From an uncultured Granulosicoccus sp. (GTDB lineage: Bacteria; Pseudomonadota; Gammaproteobacteria; Granulosicoccales; Granulosicoccaceae): DNA of 64,000 bases. This document shows positions 26,557-36,288 of this stretch, piece by piece. Position 1 is the stretch's first letter, and every line of letters begins with the position of its first letter. Both the position numbers and the translations under genes were made by a program. Below the pieces are notes generated by a model. That model worked only from the letters and a program-made list of their open reading frames with translations, did not search any database and was not told the DNA's origin. The stretch is from the NCBI GenBank assembly GCA_947499955.1, contig CANMQI010000004.1:215318-279317 (forward strand), read 5' to 3'.

Positions 26557-28116
26557 ATGAACGGTTCCACTGTCAGTCGTCGACAATTCCTGCTAGGCAG
26601 CGCCGCACTGGGCGTTGGCACTTTCGGTCTGTCTTCTCTTCCGGCGTTTGCAGCCAGTGCCGGTGGTACGCTGCGGATAGGCCTGAATATCACGCCCAAC
26701 AAGCTCAACCCGATGCTCACTCGACTGAACTCGGAATACATGATCGCCGAGATGCTGTATTCCGGCCTGACGACTCTGGGTCATGACATGACGGCACAGC
26801 CTGACCTGGCTACCGAATGGACGTCCAACGAGGATGCCACCGAGTGGCGCTTCACCTTGCGTGAGAATGTCGTTTTCTCCAACGGAGAAAAACTCACGTC
26901 TGCCGATGTGGTGGCCTCGTTCAACAAACTGCTGGACCCGGAAACATCCGCGCCGGGACGACGCAATCTGGGCCCCATCAGTGGTGTCACGGCCGATGGT
27001 GACCATGCTGTCGTCATCACCACCGAGTCCCCGTTTGGCGATCTGCCGGTCGGCCTGACCTATCCCACGGCGAAGGTGTTGCCGGCCGCACTCATCGAGG
27101 CGGACTTTGCCGGGTTCGACCAGACACCGGTGGGCTCCGGTCCGTTCCGACTGGCCTCGTTCAAGCCTGACCAGGTTGCCGTGCTGGAGAGAAATCCGGA
27201 TTATTTCATTGCTGGAGAGCCGTATCTTGACGGCGTGGAAGTTCGTACCTTTCCCGATGCGTCCAGTGCCGCGGCAGCCTTGCTGGCAGGGGAGATCGAT
27301 CTGTTGAACGAGATACAGCCGACCGATTACCAGCGTGTTGCCGATGCACCGGGCATCGATGGTCTGCTGACACCGTCGGGTCGTTTTCTGGATATCGTGA
27401 TGGACAATTCCAGAGCTCCGTTCAATGACAAACGGGTGCGTGAAGCCCTGTCCCTGTCACTCGATCGCGAGGCCATTGTCGAATTGGTGGCTGAAGGGTT
27501 CGGCAAGCCCGGTAACGATTCACCGGTCAACAGTGCCTATCGCTATTACGACGATGCACCGCTGAAGAGTTTTGATCCGGACAAGGCCAGAGCGTTGCTG
27601 GCTGAGGCGGGATACCCCGATGGTCTGAAGCTGGAACTCGTGGCATCGGTCAAACCCGGTTACCGTTCTTCACTGGCAGTGGTGATTCGGGAAATGGCGC
27701 GCGCCAGTGGATTCGATATTTCGGTGAAAACGATGGACCACCCCACCTACCTGGATCAAGTCTGGAAGAAGGGGCAGTTCTATGTCGGCTTCTACAACAT
27801 GCAACCCACCGAAGGCACCATCTTCAACCTGTTGTTCACCTCCGGTGCTTCCTGGAACGAGACCAAGTGGAACAATGAATCCTTCGACGCTCTGATCAGC
27901 GAGGCTGATCGCACCACGGATACCGCACGACGCACAGAGTTGTATGCCGAAGCACAGCGCCTGATGCGTGAGGATGTACCGGCAATCGTGCCGTGTTTCT
28001 TCGACTTGCTGGGTGCCAAGGCCGAGTATGTCGAAGGCTATGTCCAACACCCTCGCGGTGCCAACTATGCGCTGCACACGGTGTCGCTGTCAGACAGCGC
28101 GCCGACGCGCAAATAG
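26557..28116 (+). CDS. ABC peptide-type substrate-binding protein (SBP_bac_5), Tat-exported
   Basis: 519 residues. A twin-arginine signal (SRRQFLLGSAALGVGTFGL, residues 7-25) is followed by cleavage near AFAAS. The mature part shows the family 5 pattern: LNPMLTRLNSEYMIAEMLYSGLT, TEWRFTLRENVVFSNGEKLTSADVV and DKRVREALSLSLDREAIVE. It is a periplasmic binder for di- or oligopeptides, nickel or similar. GGGAG lies ten bases before the ATG. It is the binding component of the importer encoded by the next three genes. Tat export suggests folding before secretion. Confidence 0.92.
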   Translation: MNGSTVSRRQFLLGSAALGVGTFGLSSLPAFAASAGGTLRIGLNITPNKLNPMLTRLNSEYMIAEMLYSGLTTLGHDMTAQPDLATEWTSNEDATEWRFTLRENVVFSNGEKLTSADVVASFNKLLDPETSAPGRRNLGPISGVTADGDHAVVITTESPFGDLPVGLTYPTAKVLPAALIEADFAGFDQTPVGSGPFRLASFKPDQVAVLERNPDYFIAGEPYLDGVEVRTFPDASSAAAALLAGEIDLLNEIQPTDYQRVADAPGIDGLLTPSGRFLDIVMDNSRAPFNDKRVREALSLSLDREAIVELVAEGFGKPGNDSPVNSAYRYYDDAPLKSFDPDKARALLAEAGYPDGLKLELVASVKPGYRSSLAVVIREMARASGFDISVKTMDHPTYLDQVWKKGQFYVGFYNMQPTEGTIFNLLFTSGASWNETKWNNESFDALISEADRTTDTARRTELYAEAQRLMREDVPAIVPCFFDLLGAKAEYVEGYVQHPRGANYALHTVSLSDSAPTRK

Positions 28117-28127
28117 ATCGCTGAATC

Positions 28128-29078
28128 ATGTCTCTCGGTTTCCTCCTGAAGCGCTTGTCATCACTGGTGGTGACAGCGCTGATCGTCTCCGTCATCGTAT
28201 TCGGCATTACCCAGTTGTTACCGGCAAATGCCGCAACGATGATTCTGGGGGAATACGCGACCGAGGATGCACTGGCGACACTCAATGCCAGGCTGGGACT
28301 GGACCAGCCTGCCTGGGTACAATACTGGCACTGGTTCTCGGGTGTCTTGCACGGTGACTTCGGTATCTCCCTGAGAACCGGTCAAGCTGTAGGACCCACC
28401 ATACTCTCGGCCTTCGGGAACTCTGCCATTCTGGCGCTCTTCGCGCTGCTGCTGGTCTCCCTCGTGTCCATACCCCTGGGAGTGCTGGCGGCAGCAAAGC
28501 GCGGACGCCCGGCAGATATGGGCGTCTCATTGCTGAGCTACCTGGGTGTGTCACTACCCGAGTTCGTACTGGCGACCCTGTTGCTGGCCTGGCTGGCCAG
28601 TCCTGCCATTGGCCTGTTTCCGGCGTCCGGGTATGTGCCGTTCAGCGAGGATTGGCTGCGGGCCTTGCACCACATCGCCTTGCCGGTTCTGACGCTGACC
28701 ATCGTGTTGACGGCTCACGTCAGTCGCATGGTGCGCTCCGAGATGGTGGATACCCTGGAGAGTGACTTCGTCAGAGCCGCCAGGTTGCGTGGTCTGAGTC
28801 GCAAGCGTGTGCTGTACCGGCACGCCTTGCCCAACTCCCTGTTGCCGGCCATCACCGTCATCGCTCTGGATATCGGTTACCTGATCGGTGGGGTAATCGT
28901 GGTGGAAGAGGTCTTCTCGTTTCCAGGTGTTGGACGACAACTTATTCTGGCCATACAGAACAGGGATCTTCCCATGCTGCAGGCCGGTGCCCTGTTGATG
29001 GCCGTGACCTATGCCGTGGCCAATCTGCTCGCAGACCTGGCGTATGGGGTACTGGACAAACGGATACAATTCGAATGA
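28128..29078 (+). CDS. ABC transporter permease, DppB type
   Basis: 316 residues, six helices. The N-terminal LLKRLSSLVVTALIVSVIVFGITQLLP is typical of DppB/OppB. The EAA loop is present (EMVDTLESDFVRAARLRGLSRKRVLYRHALPNSLLP). It starts 11 bases after the binding-protein gene and overlaps the next permease start (ATGA). Confidence 0.94.
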   Translation: MSLGFLLKRLSSLVVTALIVSVIVFGITQLLPANAATMILGEYATEDALATLNARLGLDQPAWVQYWHWFSGVLHGDFGISLRTGQAVGPTILSAFGNSAILALFALLLVSLVSIPLGVLAAAKRGRPADMGVSLLSYLGVSLPEFVLATLLLAWLASPAIGLFPASGYVPFSEDWLRALHHIALPVLTLTIVLTAHVSRMVRSEMVDTLESDFVRAARLRGLSRKRVLYRHALPNSLLPAITVIALDIGYLIGGVIVVEEVFSFPGVGRQLILAIQNRDLPMLQAGALLMAVTYAVANLLADLAYGVLDKRIQFE

Positions 29079-29914
29079 ACGGCTTTCGTCGCACGCTGTC
29101 GGCTCTGGTCCGTACGCCGCAAGGCGCCATTGGTTTATTGCTCTGTCTGTTGCTATTGGCGCTGACATTGTTCGGCCCTGAACTGGCGCCACGTGATCCC
29201 GAGAAGTTTCATTTCACGGCTCGTTTTGCAGCGCCTTCTGCCGAATTTCCGCTGGGTACCGACTGGTATGGGCGCGACCTTCTGAGTCGTGTGCTGGCAG
29301 GCTCACGCTCCACGATACTGCTGGCCTTGCTGGCAACGTTCATCGGTACCGTGGCAGGAGCGGCCATCGGTATCGTCTCCGGTTTTCTCGGTGGCCGGGC
29401 GGATGAAATCATGATGCGTCTGAACGATGCCCTGATGGCCATCCCCAGCCTGTTGTTTGCCTTGTTGATACTGTCCGTTCTCGGGTCGTCTTCCATCAAC
29501 GCCGTGGTGGCCATCGGTATCGCCTTCACGCCCGGCATGGCGCGTATTGCCAGATCGGTAACCCTGCAGGCAAGAGAATTCGACTACGTCTCTGCGGCCA
29601 AGGCACGCGGAGAAGGGACTGCCTGGATCATCCTGGCCGAGCTGTTGCCCAATGTCATTTCCCCGGTCATCGTCGAGGCGACCATCCGTGTGGCCTTTGC
29701 GGTCATGACGCTGGCCACCTTGTCCTTTCTGGGGCTGGGCGCGCAGCCTCCGTCGCCTGAATGGGGCCTGATGATTGCCGAGGGTCGGGATCACATGTTT
29801 CGCAGCCCGTGGCCCATCCTGGTGCCAGGCGTTGCCATCGCACTGGTTGCCATTTCCTTCAATCTGCTCGGTGATGGTCTGCGTGATGCACTGAACCCAC
29901 AGGCAAGCTCATGA
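29075..29914 (+). CDS. ABC transporter permease, DppC type
   Basis: 279 residues with an N-terminal helix, a periplasmic segment holding PLGTDWYGRDLLSRVLAGSR (the DppC/OppC hallmark) and five further helices. The EAA loop reads EFDYVSAAKARGEGTAWIILAELLPN. It overlaps both neighbours by four bases, so the importer genes are translationally coupled. Confidence 0.94.
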   Translation: MNGFRRTLSALVRTPQGAIGLLLCLLLLALTLFGPELAPRDPEKFHFTARFAAPSAEFPLGTDWYGRDLLSRVLAGSRSTILLALLATFIGTVAGAAIGIVSGFLGGRADEIMMRLNDALMAIPSLLFALLILSVLGSSSINAVVAIGIAFTPGMARIARSVTLQAREFDYVSAAKARGEGTAWIILAELLPNVISPVIVEATIRVAFAVMTLATLSFLGLGAQPPSPEWGLMIAEGRDHMFRSPWPILVPGVAIALVAISFNLLGDGLRDALNPQASS

Positions 29915-31974
29915 GTGATACAGACAACATACTGGACATCCAGAACTACTCACTCTCCTATGCAAGCAAGGCGGGCGAGGTGCGGATCCTGGACGACATC
30001 GATCTGCACATCAAAAGGGGCGAAGTGCTCGGCCTGGTCGGTGAGAGTGGCTCAGCCAAGTCGTCGCTGGCCAACGCCATCATGCGTGACCTGACAGGCA
30101 AGGTGGCCAATGAATCGGGGAAGATCCTGCTCTGCGGTACGCAGCTGGTTGGCCTGGACGACACCGCCATGCAGGATATTCGTGGCAATCGCATCGCCAT
30201 CGTTCTGCAGAATGCCAGTACCGCACTGAACCCGACCATGACCATCGGCGATCATGTCATCGAGACTCTGCAGCAGCATGGTCGCGATAGTGCCGAAGGT
30301 CTGAAGTCGCTGGCCGAGGACTTTCTGAACCTGGTGGGTCTGCCTGACCCTGCGGCCATGATGAAGCGCTATGCGCATGAAGTGTCCGGCGGTGAAAAGC
30401 AACGGGTGGTTCTGGCCATGGCCTTTGCCTGTGAGCCGGAGTTGATCCTGTTCGATGAACCGACCTCGGCCCTGGATGCCACCACCGCCGCCACGCTGCT
30501 GGACCTGTTCATCGCGCTGCAGCATCGTACCGGTGTATCAGCGCTGTTCATCAGTCATGATCTGGGTGTCGTCTCGTCGATTGCGAATTCGGTTGCCGTC
30601 ATCTACGGCGGGCGCATTGTCGAGCACGCTGCGAGCGATGAATTGTTCAAGGAGCCTCGGCACCCCTATACACGTTCGCTACTGGCAAGTCTGCCACGAC
30701 CCTCGGATACGCGTACGGGCAGGCAGCTGGCCACGGCGAGCAGTCGCGCCGCGCCGAGAATCGGGCCGGTGCCGGCCTGCATCTACGCCGGTAGTTGTGC
30801 CTGGCATGAGCCCTCGGTGTGTGATCGTGATGTCGTGCGATTGCCCTCGGGTGTGGATCATGCCGTCGCCTGTGTCAAGAGCGTGGATGCCTTGAGACAG
30901 CCGCAGCTGGCCGGGAACCCGGCTGCCAGGGTCTTCGCACCTGGGGCAACGACAGACACGCCGGTACTCGCCTTGCAGTCTCTGTCGGTCAATTATGGCA
31001 GAACCGGCTTTCTTGCCTCGTTGCGCGGACGTAGTTCGGTCGTACATGCGGTCAATGATGTCAGCCTTTCGCTGTCTCGGGGTGAGACTCTGGCGCTGGT
31101 TGGTGAGAGTGGTTGTGGAAAATCCACGCTGGCCAAGACCCTGGCAGGGCTGGTGTCGTTCGACGGCAAGTTGTTGCGCTCGGGCAGCCCGGTGTCTGCC
31201 ATTGACCAGGACTATCGAGCGCGTGTGCAGATAGTCTTTCAGAACCCTGACAGCTCGCTCAACCCACGCCACTCCATCGGCACGATCCTGAAGCGGCCGC
31301 TGGTGCTTTATCGCAAGACCCTGAATGCCCGGGAGCGAGACGTGGAGGTGGGCAAGCTGTTGCAGCGCGTGCAGTTGCCGGAACATTACGCTGATCGATA
31401 CCCGCATCAGCTTTCCGGTGGTGAGAAACAGCGTGTGGCCATTGCCCGGGCTCTGGCCGCGGAGCCCGAAGTCATCATCTGTGATGAAGTGACCTCGGGG
31501 CTGGATGCGAGCGTGCAGGCGTCCATCACGCAGTTGCTCAGAACCATTCAGTCCGATAGTGGCACGGCGCTGATCTTCATCACTCATGATCTTGCCATCC
31601 TGCGTCACCTCGCGCATCGCGTCGCGGTGATGTATCTGGGTGAACTGATCGAGCTCATGGACATTCACGAGTTGGACAAGCCTCCCTATCATCCGTATAC
31701 CGAGGCCTTGCTGTCCTCATCACCGTCCGTGGACCCGTTGACTCTCACCCGGCGTATCCGTTTGCACGGGTCGCTACCGAAGCGTACGGAGCGGATAGTG
31801 GGCTGTGCTTTCGAAAGTCGCTGTCCACATCGGCTGGGTGAGCAATGTGCGACGCAACGTCCACCGCGTCAGTCGAGCCCGGATGGCCATGAAATCCAGT
31901 GCCATATCGACATGCAGCAGTTGTCTTCTCATACGCCGGTCTGGCGTGACCTTGAAACACGAACGGAAACATGA
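29911..31974 (+). CDS. Fused dipeptide ABC ATPase (DppD-DppF)
   Basis: 687 residues with two complete nucleotide-binding domains in one chain. The first (about 8-265) has Walker A GESGSAKSSL, in which the usual glycine before lysine is alanine. Its signature is VSGGEKQRV and Walker B LILFDEPTSALD. A cysteine-containing oligopeptide/dipeptide C-terminal segment follows (ACIYAGSCAWHEPSVCDRD). The second domain (about 350-600) has a normal Walker A GESGCGKST, LSGGEKQRV and VIICDEVTSGLD, and its own C-terminal cysteine segment (GCAFESRCPHRLGEQC). The fusion is common in Proteobacteria. The altered first Walker A may make the two sites unequal. Confidence 0.93.
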   Translation: MSDTDNILDIQNYSLSYASKAGEVRILDDIDLHIKRGEVLGLVGESGSAKSSLANAIMRDLTGKVANESGKILLCGTQLVGLDDTAMQDIRGNRIAIVLQNASTALNPTMTIGDHVIETLQQHGRDSAEGLKSLAEDFLNLVGLPDPAAMMKRYAHEVSGGEKQRVVLAMAFACEPELILFDEPTSALDATTAATLLDLFIALQHRTGVSALFISHDLGVVSSIANSVAVIYGGRIVEHAASDELFKEPRHPYTRSLLASLPRPSDTRTGRQLATASSRAAPRIGPVPACIYAGSCAWHEPSVCDRDVVRLPSGVDHAVACVKSVDALRQPQLAGNPAARVFAPGATTDTPVLALQSLSVNYGRTGFLASLRGRSSVVHAVNDVSLSLSRGETLALVGESGCGKSTLAKTLAGLVSFDGKLLRSGSPVSAIDQDYRARVQIVFQNPDSSLNPRHSIGTILKRPLVLYRKTLNARERDVEVGKLLQRVQLPEHYADRYPHQLSGGEKQRVAIARALAAEPEVIICDEVTSGLDASVQASITQLLRTIQSDSGTALIFITHDLAILRHLAHRVAVMYLGELIELMDIHELDKPPYHPYTEALLSSSPSVDPLTLTRRIRLHGSLPKRTERIVGCAFESRCPHRLGEQCATQRPPRQSSPDGHEIQCHIDMQQLSSHTPVWRDLETRTET

Positions 31975-33194
31975 AAATGACACCCAAGGAGCTGGTTGCT
32001 CAGGTAGATGAACAGGCCTGTCTGGATCGCCTGGTCGATCTGGTGCAGCACAAGAGCTATACAGAGACCGATGAGGAGCGTGCGCTGGCGGTGCATGTCC
32101 ACGACATCGTCAGCTCTCTGGGTTTGCAGAGTGAACTGCAGAGCGTGGAAGGCCAGCGGGTCAATACCATTGCCACGCTGAAAGGTGAGGGCGGTGGCAG
32201 CAGCCTGCTGTTCAACGGTCATCTGGATACCAATCCGGCAACCTCCGGCTGGAGCGTTGATCCCTGGGGTGGCCTGGTTGATGATGAGTTCATCTACGGC
32301 ATCGGTGTCTCCAACATGAAAGCCGGCGATGCGGCTTACCTGTGTGCCGTGGAAACCCTGCTCAAGGCCGGTGCCCGATTCAAGGGGGATGTCATCCTGT
32401 CTTTTGTCGTTGGTGAGCTGCAGGGTGGGATCGGTACGGTACGCATGATCGAACAGGGCGTACGGGCCGATTACTTCATCAACAGTGAGCCGACGGATCT
32501 GCAGGCTCTGACTCTGCACGCCGGTGCATTCTCCTACGAGATTCAGCTGCAAGGCTCTACACGCCATGTGTCCAAGCGCCATGAAGCCTGCGATGCGGCC
32601 GCTGCCGCCGCAGCTCTGGTCCCCCGTATCAATGGCATGACCTTCTCCGGGGTTACCGACCCACTGCATCGTTCGGTCAACCGTGGGCATGTTGGTGTCA
32701 TTCGGGCCGGACTGGGGGAGGAGTTCCATGAGTGGCGTCCACCTCAGGTGGCTGATCATGCCAAGCTGCTGGGTACGTGTCGTTATGGGCCGAGTCAGAC
32801 GGTGGAGAGTGTTCTGGCAGACATGCGACAGATGCTGGATGCGCTGGAGCTGGAGTTTCCGGGCCTGGTCAGCAGCGTTGCCTCCCATGATCTGCGTAAG
32901 GACAAGCCTCAGATGCCCCCTTTCGAGGTGCCGAAGGATGCGCGTATCGTGCAGGTCATGAACCGAGCCTACGAGCAGGTTCACGCGGCGCCGCAGCCTA
33001 CCGGTGCCATCATGCCACCCGCATTCTTCGGCACCGATGCGGCTCATCTGGCAGCGGCGGGCATGCAGGGGATCGTCTGCGGGCCGGGAGGCGAGTTCAA
33101 TACGATGCCCGACGAACGTGTCAGAAAAACGCAGTTTCTCGATTGTGTGCGTCTGTATATGTACGCAATTTGCGAGATCTGCGAGTTGGTGTGA
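31971..33194 (+). CDS. M20 family deacylase (ArgE/DapE-like), second copy
   Basis: 407 residues. Metal-site regions: FNGHLDTNP (His, Asp), GIGVSNMKAGD where the usual bridging Asp position is Asn, and VVGELQGGIGT in place of the common EEGG. The C-terminal part has AFFGTDAAHLAAAG. The subfamily with SNMK is widespread, so loss of activity is not implied, but chemistry may differ from the first M20 enzyme of this operon. It overlaps the ATPase stop (ATGA) and so is the last gene of the importer operon. It probably acts on the same imported compound. Confidence 0.88.
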   Translation: MKMTPKELVAQVDEQACLDRLVDLVQHKSYTETDEERALAVHVHDIVSSLGLQSELQSVEGQRVNTIATLKGEGGGSSLLFNGHLDTNPATSGWSVDPWGGLVDDEFIYGIGVSNMKAGDAAYLCAVETLLKAGARFKGDVILSFVVGELQGGIGTVRMIEQGVRADYFINSEPTDLQALTLHAGAFSYEIQLQGSTRHVSKRHEACDAAAAAAALVPRINGMTFSGVTDPLHRSVNRGHVGVIRAGLGEEFHEWRPPQVADHAKLLGTCRYGPSQTVESVLADMRQMLDALELEFPGLVSSVASHDLRKDKPQMPPFEVPKDARIVQVMNRAYEQVHAAPQPTGAIMPPAFFGTDAAHLAAAGMQGIVCGPGGEFNTMPDERVRKTQFLDCVRLYMYAICEICELV

Positions 33195-33428
33195 TCCTGT
33201 TGCAGCAGGTCCGGATGTCTGTCAGATCGACAAAGGCCGTATAGTGTGTTCGTCAGCAGAGAGTGTCGACCGTAAGGAAAGGTCAGTGTGTGCAAGGTGC
33301 CATCAGCTTCTCCAGGGGGACACAGTGGGGGGCTGGCATCTGCCACTGTGACGGTGTCAGCGCTGGTCTGAAGCTTGGTTGCTGGCTGTCAAGTTCACTT
33401 CTCTCTATCACTATTCAAGGAGAACATC

Positions 33429-33764
33429 ATGGCAACTCATCACGCCATCGCAGGGGAGCCTGTCGACCTTGCCACCTGGGGACAGGAGATAACACCTGAG
33501 CACTCCAAGGCCATAACCAAGATCCACGGGCTCGAACTTGCCAAGCTGATATTGCAGGCTGGTGAGGACATGCACCCACATGGCTACTGCAACGTCGCCG
33601 GTCCCATTGTCATACATTGTATCCATGGAAAGATTCGGGTCAGAACAAGAGACATTGCCGAGACACTGACTGATGGGCAATTGCTCTATCTGGAAGGTGG
33701 TACCGATCATGCGCTTACGGGAGTCGTCAAATCGGTCGTGTTGCTCACCATCGTACTCATCTGA
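33429..33764 (+). CDS. Cupin-domain protein
   Basis: 111 residues forming a single small cupin. Seen are GEDMHPHGYCNVAGPIVIHCI (metal histidines around residue 55) and a second motif QLLYLEGGTDHALTG with a histidine near 95. Start at 33429 with AAGGAG eight bases upstream. It sits 234 bases after the deacylase operon, so it may have its own promoter. Its 3' end overlaps the converging phosphodiesterase-EEP gene by eight bases. Function unknown. Confidence 0.8.
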   Translation: MATHHAIAGEPVDLATWGQEITPEHSKAITKIHGLELAKLILQAGEDMHPHGYCNVAGPIVIHCIHGKIRVRTRDIAETLTDGQLLYLEGGTDHALTGVVKSVVLLTIVLI

Positions 33765-36270
33765 CTCCACCTGGCAACGTGATATCGACCACCAGTGGCA
33801 GGTGGTCGGAGGCCAGGCGAGTGAGTTCGGTATTCGGTACCAACACTCTGGAGACCTTGTCGATGTGCCGGACGAGCACATGGTCGATGCACAGTGTCGG
33901 CAAACGTCCCGCGAAGGTATTGAGGCGTTTTGCCGTCGTCAGATCCTGAACATCGGTCAACGCGCTCTTCAGTGTCAGCATCGCGGGTGAGCGAGGGGTT
34001 GCGTTGAAATCACCACACAATATCGTTGGCCCCCGACACTCGATATTGCCCAGCCAGCGCACAGACATCAATTCCTCGACCTGGACCTTGCGTTCGGCTG
34101 CAAACAGCCCCAGGTGCGTATTGAGTATCTGCACCTCGAGACCGTCCATATCCAGTGTCAACCACTGTATGCCGCGAGCCTCAGCGTTCGGTCTTGTCGG
34201 TACAGGCCCCAGAGAGCCGGTGCGAGTGCGAAGAACAGGCAGGTGTGTCAGGACGGCATCTCCGTACTCCTCCCCTTCAATCTGCATGGATGGATGGAAA
34301 TCTACCTCCATATTCAGGTGGCGTGCAATCAGTTGGGCCTGATCAACACTGAACGTCCGGTTCTTGCCCACGTCCACCTCTTGCAGGGCGACAACATCGG
34401 GGTGATAGCGAGCTATGACGCGGGCGATGCGCTCCGGTGCGATGCGACTATCCATACCCACACAACTGTGAACGTTGTAAGTCATGACCCGAAGGTGTCG
34501 AGGCATTATTGATGAACGCAACCGCCTCCGAGATTGCACCCTGGACTGCAGAGACGACATCGTCTGCCACGACGCGACATCGGCAGATGCGTTTGGGCCT
34601 CGACCCAGGAAATCAAGTGCCGCCCGCCGTAAATCCAGCGGTCGCAGTTCGCTATCGGGAGGGAGTTGACCGGTGACGTCGCGCGGGAGCAGGGCGAATG
34701 CACTTGTTTCGCGAGGTCCGATGCCTGCATGAGCACCGTTTTCCATGGGGAAACTCACTCCGGGTGCCCCGGCGACACAACCAAGCAGGACCAGATCTCC
34801 CGCATCGGGATGCGTGAGCAGAGTGCTGAGATCCTCGGTTACCTTTTCGCGATAAGGGTGTTCTCTTCCCAGTAATTTGTCACTGTCTTCCGGCAAGCTG
34901 ACAAGCCCCTTGCCCGTGCGCCCGCGCAGGCGCCCCTCGGCATCAAGATAGAGAACTCCCGGAACCCGGCCTTGATCCACCAGATGCGTGGCCAGCTCAG
35001 CCAGCGAACTGCTTTTTTTCGAGCTATCATCGAGATAGACGTGACCGACAGGCCCCATTGCGACTACCGCTGGATGTCGCGCCAGATCGACAGCCGATCG
35101 ACTGATCAGCGCACCGTTTCGGGTACTTTCGACCGGCATCATGTACTGCAACCAGCGCCCCCCGATCAGTCGCCCTCGACGTTCGGCCGTACGCTCATTC
35201 AACGATTGCAGCATTGCCGCCGACTCGGGATGCCGGACCATCAGCGCCTCCCTCACTGCTTGCTCGATCGATTTTCCCGTAAGCCGCGCATACGGGACAG
35301 TTGATTCCTGACCATGATCGGAATACACCCAGATATCGTAATGTCGATGACATGCCTGGTGGCTTGCGGACCATAAGCGCGCAATACATCGATCGATGCC
35401 CTTCAGGGTCCAGTGCGCAAAAGCGGAGTCTGGCCCCCGTCTGTGAGCCTGCTCATCAAAGCCGAGGTAATTGAGATGAATCACGGGCAAACCCCTGATG
35501 ATGTCCATCTCGGCGCCAATGGTTATCAGGTCACGCAGTATGATACTGACACCGACCCTTGAAATGACGAACTTGGTTTCCGCCAGCAAGTTGCGCCCGT
35601 TCCATATACCGCGTACCGCGTCGACAATTGCCAGTATCAGTTCGACGCCAACCAGAGCAACGACGCGGAGCAGCATCGGCAGATGCAGTAATGCAGCTAT
35701 CAACCATGCCCGAGGGCGTACGTCTTGCAGAAGCTCACTCCAACCCATGGAAGATACGCAGAAGTGCGATTCGGCAGCACCGCCAGTGTAGATATTACTG
35801 TAGGCGCTACCACCCGTCAGCAACGGCTCTCCCTGCAGCTCCAGCTTGCTCTCCATAGCCGCCGCACTTTCAGGCTCGTACATGCGGTGTGCCTCTCCAC
35901 TGGGTCTGTCAATATAGGCAAAGGCGGGCACCGCGGTGCGAACACCATAGAAGAGTTCACCCTGCACACTGGGCGTGGAACTGGGCAAGCCGCTGTACAT
36001 GGGGTGCAGTTCGTAGTGTTCTTTGTTCAACAACCGAGACAGAAAAGGTAGTTCACCTCGCTTGCCAGCGCGCTCGAATTCCATCTTCGACAGCCCATCA
36101 ATCTGTATCAGTACCAGACCTGCCTGCCAGGGCGGTGTACCCTGCGCATTCTTCGTCTGTCCATCACTCGGGTCGGTGAACGTCTTCAGGCCAAACAGGC
36201 GAACTACCCACTCGCTGCGGCTGAACCATCGACGCAACTCTCGGAGCCTGGCTTCAACCGAACCCATCAT
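33757..36270 (-). CDS. Alkaline-phosphatase-superfamily phosphodiesterase fused to EEP nuclease/phosphatase
   Basis: 837 residues. Residues about 45-560 form an alkaline phosphatase/nucleotide pyrophosphatase-type domain: metal Asp in LVLIQIDGLS, nucleophile region SGLPSSTPSVQGE, LNYLGFDEQAHRRG (Asp, His) and VYSDHGQES (Asp, His). Hydrophobic stretches near 190-225 suggest membrane contact. Residues 589-837 form an EEP domain: MTYNVHS, ALQEVD, NTHLG, CGDFNATP and SDHLPLVV, with Asn, Glu, Asp and His ligands all present. Both halves are hydrolases of phosphoesters, so a two-step dephosphorylation is plausible. It is last in an operon with GT4, a glycosidase and a VTT protein. Substrate unknown; lipid-linked phosphosugar or phospholipid are guesses. 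Confidence 0.88.
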   Translation of the reverse strand: MMGSVEARLRELRRWFSRSEWVVRLFGLKTFTDPSDGQTKNAQGTPPWQAGLVLIQIDGLSKMEFERAGKRGELPFLSRLLNKEHYELHPMYSGLPSSTPSVQGELFYGVRTAVPAFAYIDRPSGEAHRMYEPESAAAMESKLELQGEPLLTGGSAYSNIYTGGAAESHFCVSSMGWSELLQDVRPRAWLIAALLHLPMLLRVVALVGVELILAIVDAVRGIWNGRNLLAETKFVISRVGVSIILRDLITIGAEMDIIRGLPVIHLNYLGFDEQAHRRGPDSAFAHWTLKGIDRCIARLWSASHQACHRHYDIWVYSDHGQESTVPYARLTGKSIEQAVREALMVRHPESAAMLQSLNERTAERRGRLIGGRWLQYMMPVESTRNGALISRSAVDLARHPAVVAMGPVGHVYLDDSSKKSSSLAELATHLVDQGRVPGVLYLDAEGRLRGRTGKGLVSLPEDSDKLLGREHPYREKVTEDLSTLLTHPDAGDLVLLGCVAGAPGVSFPMENGAHAGIGPRETSAFALLPRDVTGQLPPDSELRPLDLRRAALDFLGRGPNASADVASWQTMSSLQSRVQSRRRLRSSIMPRHLRVMTYNVHSCVGMDSRIAPERIARVIARYHPDVVALQEVDVGKNRTFSVDQAQLIARHLNMEVDFHPSMQIEGEEYGDAVLTHLPVLRTRTGSLGPVPTRPNAEARGIQWLTLDMDGLEVQILNTHLGLFAAERKVQVEELMSVRWLGNIECRGPTILCGDFNATPRSPAMLTLKSALTDVQDLTTAKRLNTFAGRLPTLCIDHVLVRHIDKVSRVLVPNTELTRLASDHLPLVVDITLPGGVR

Positions 36271-36288
36271 GAGAAGGCCCTCACGCTC

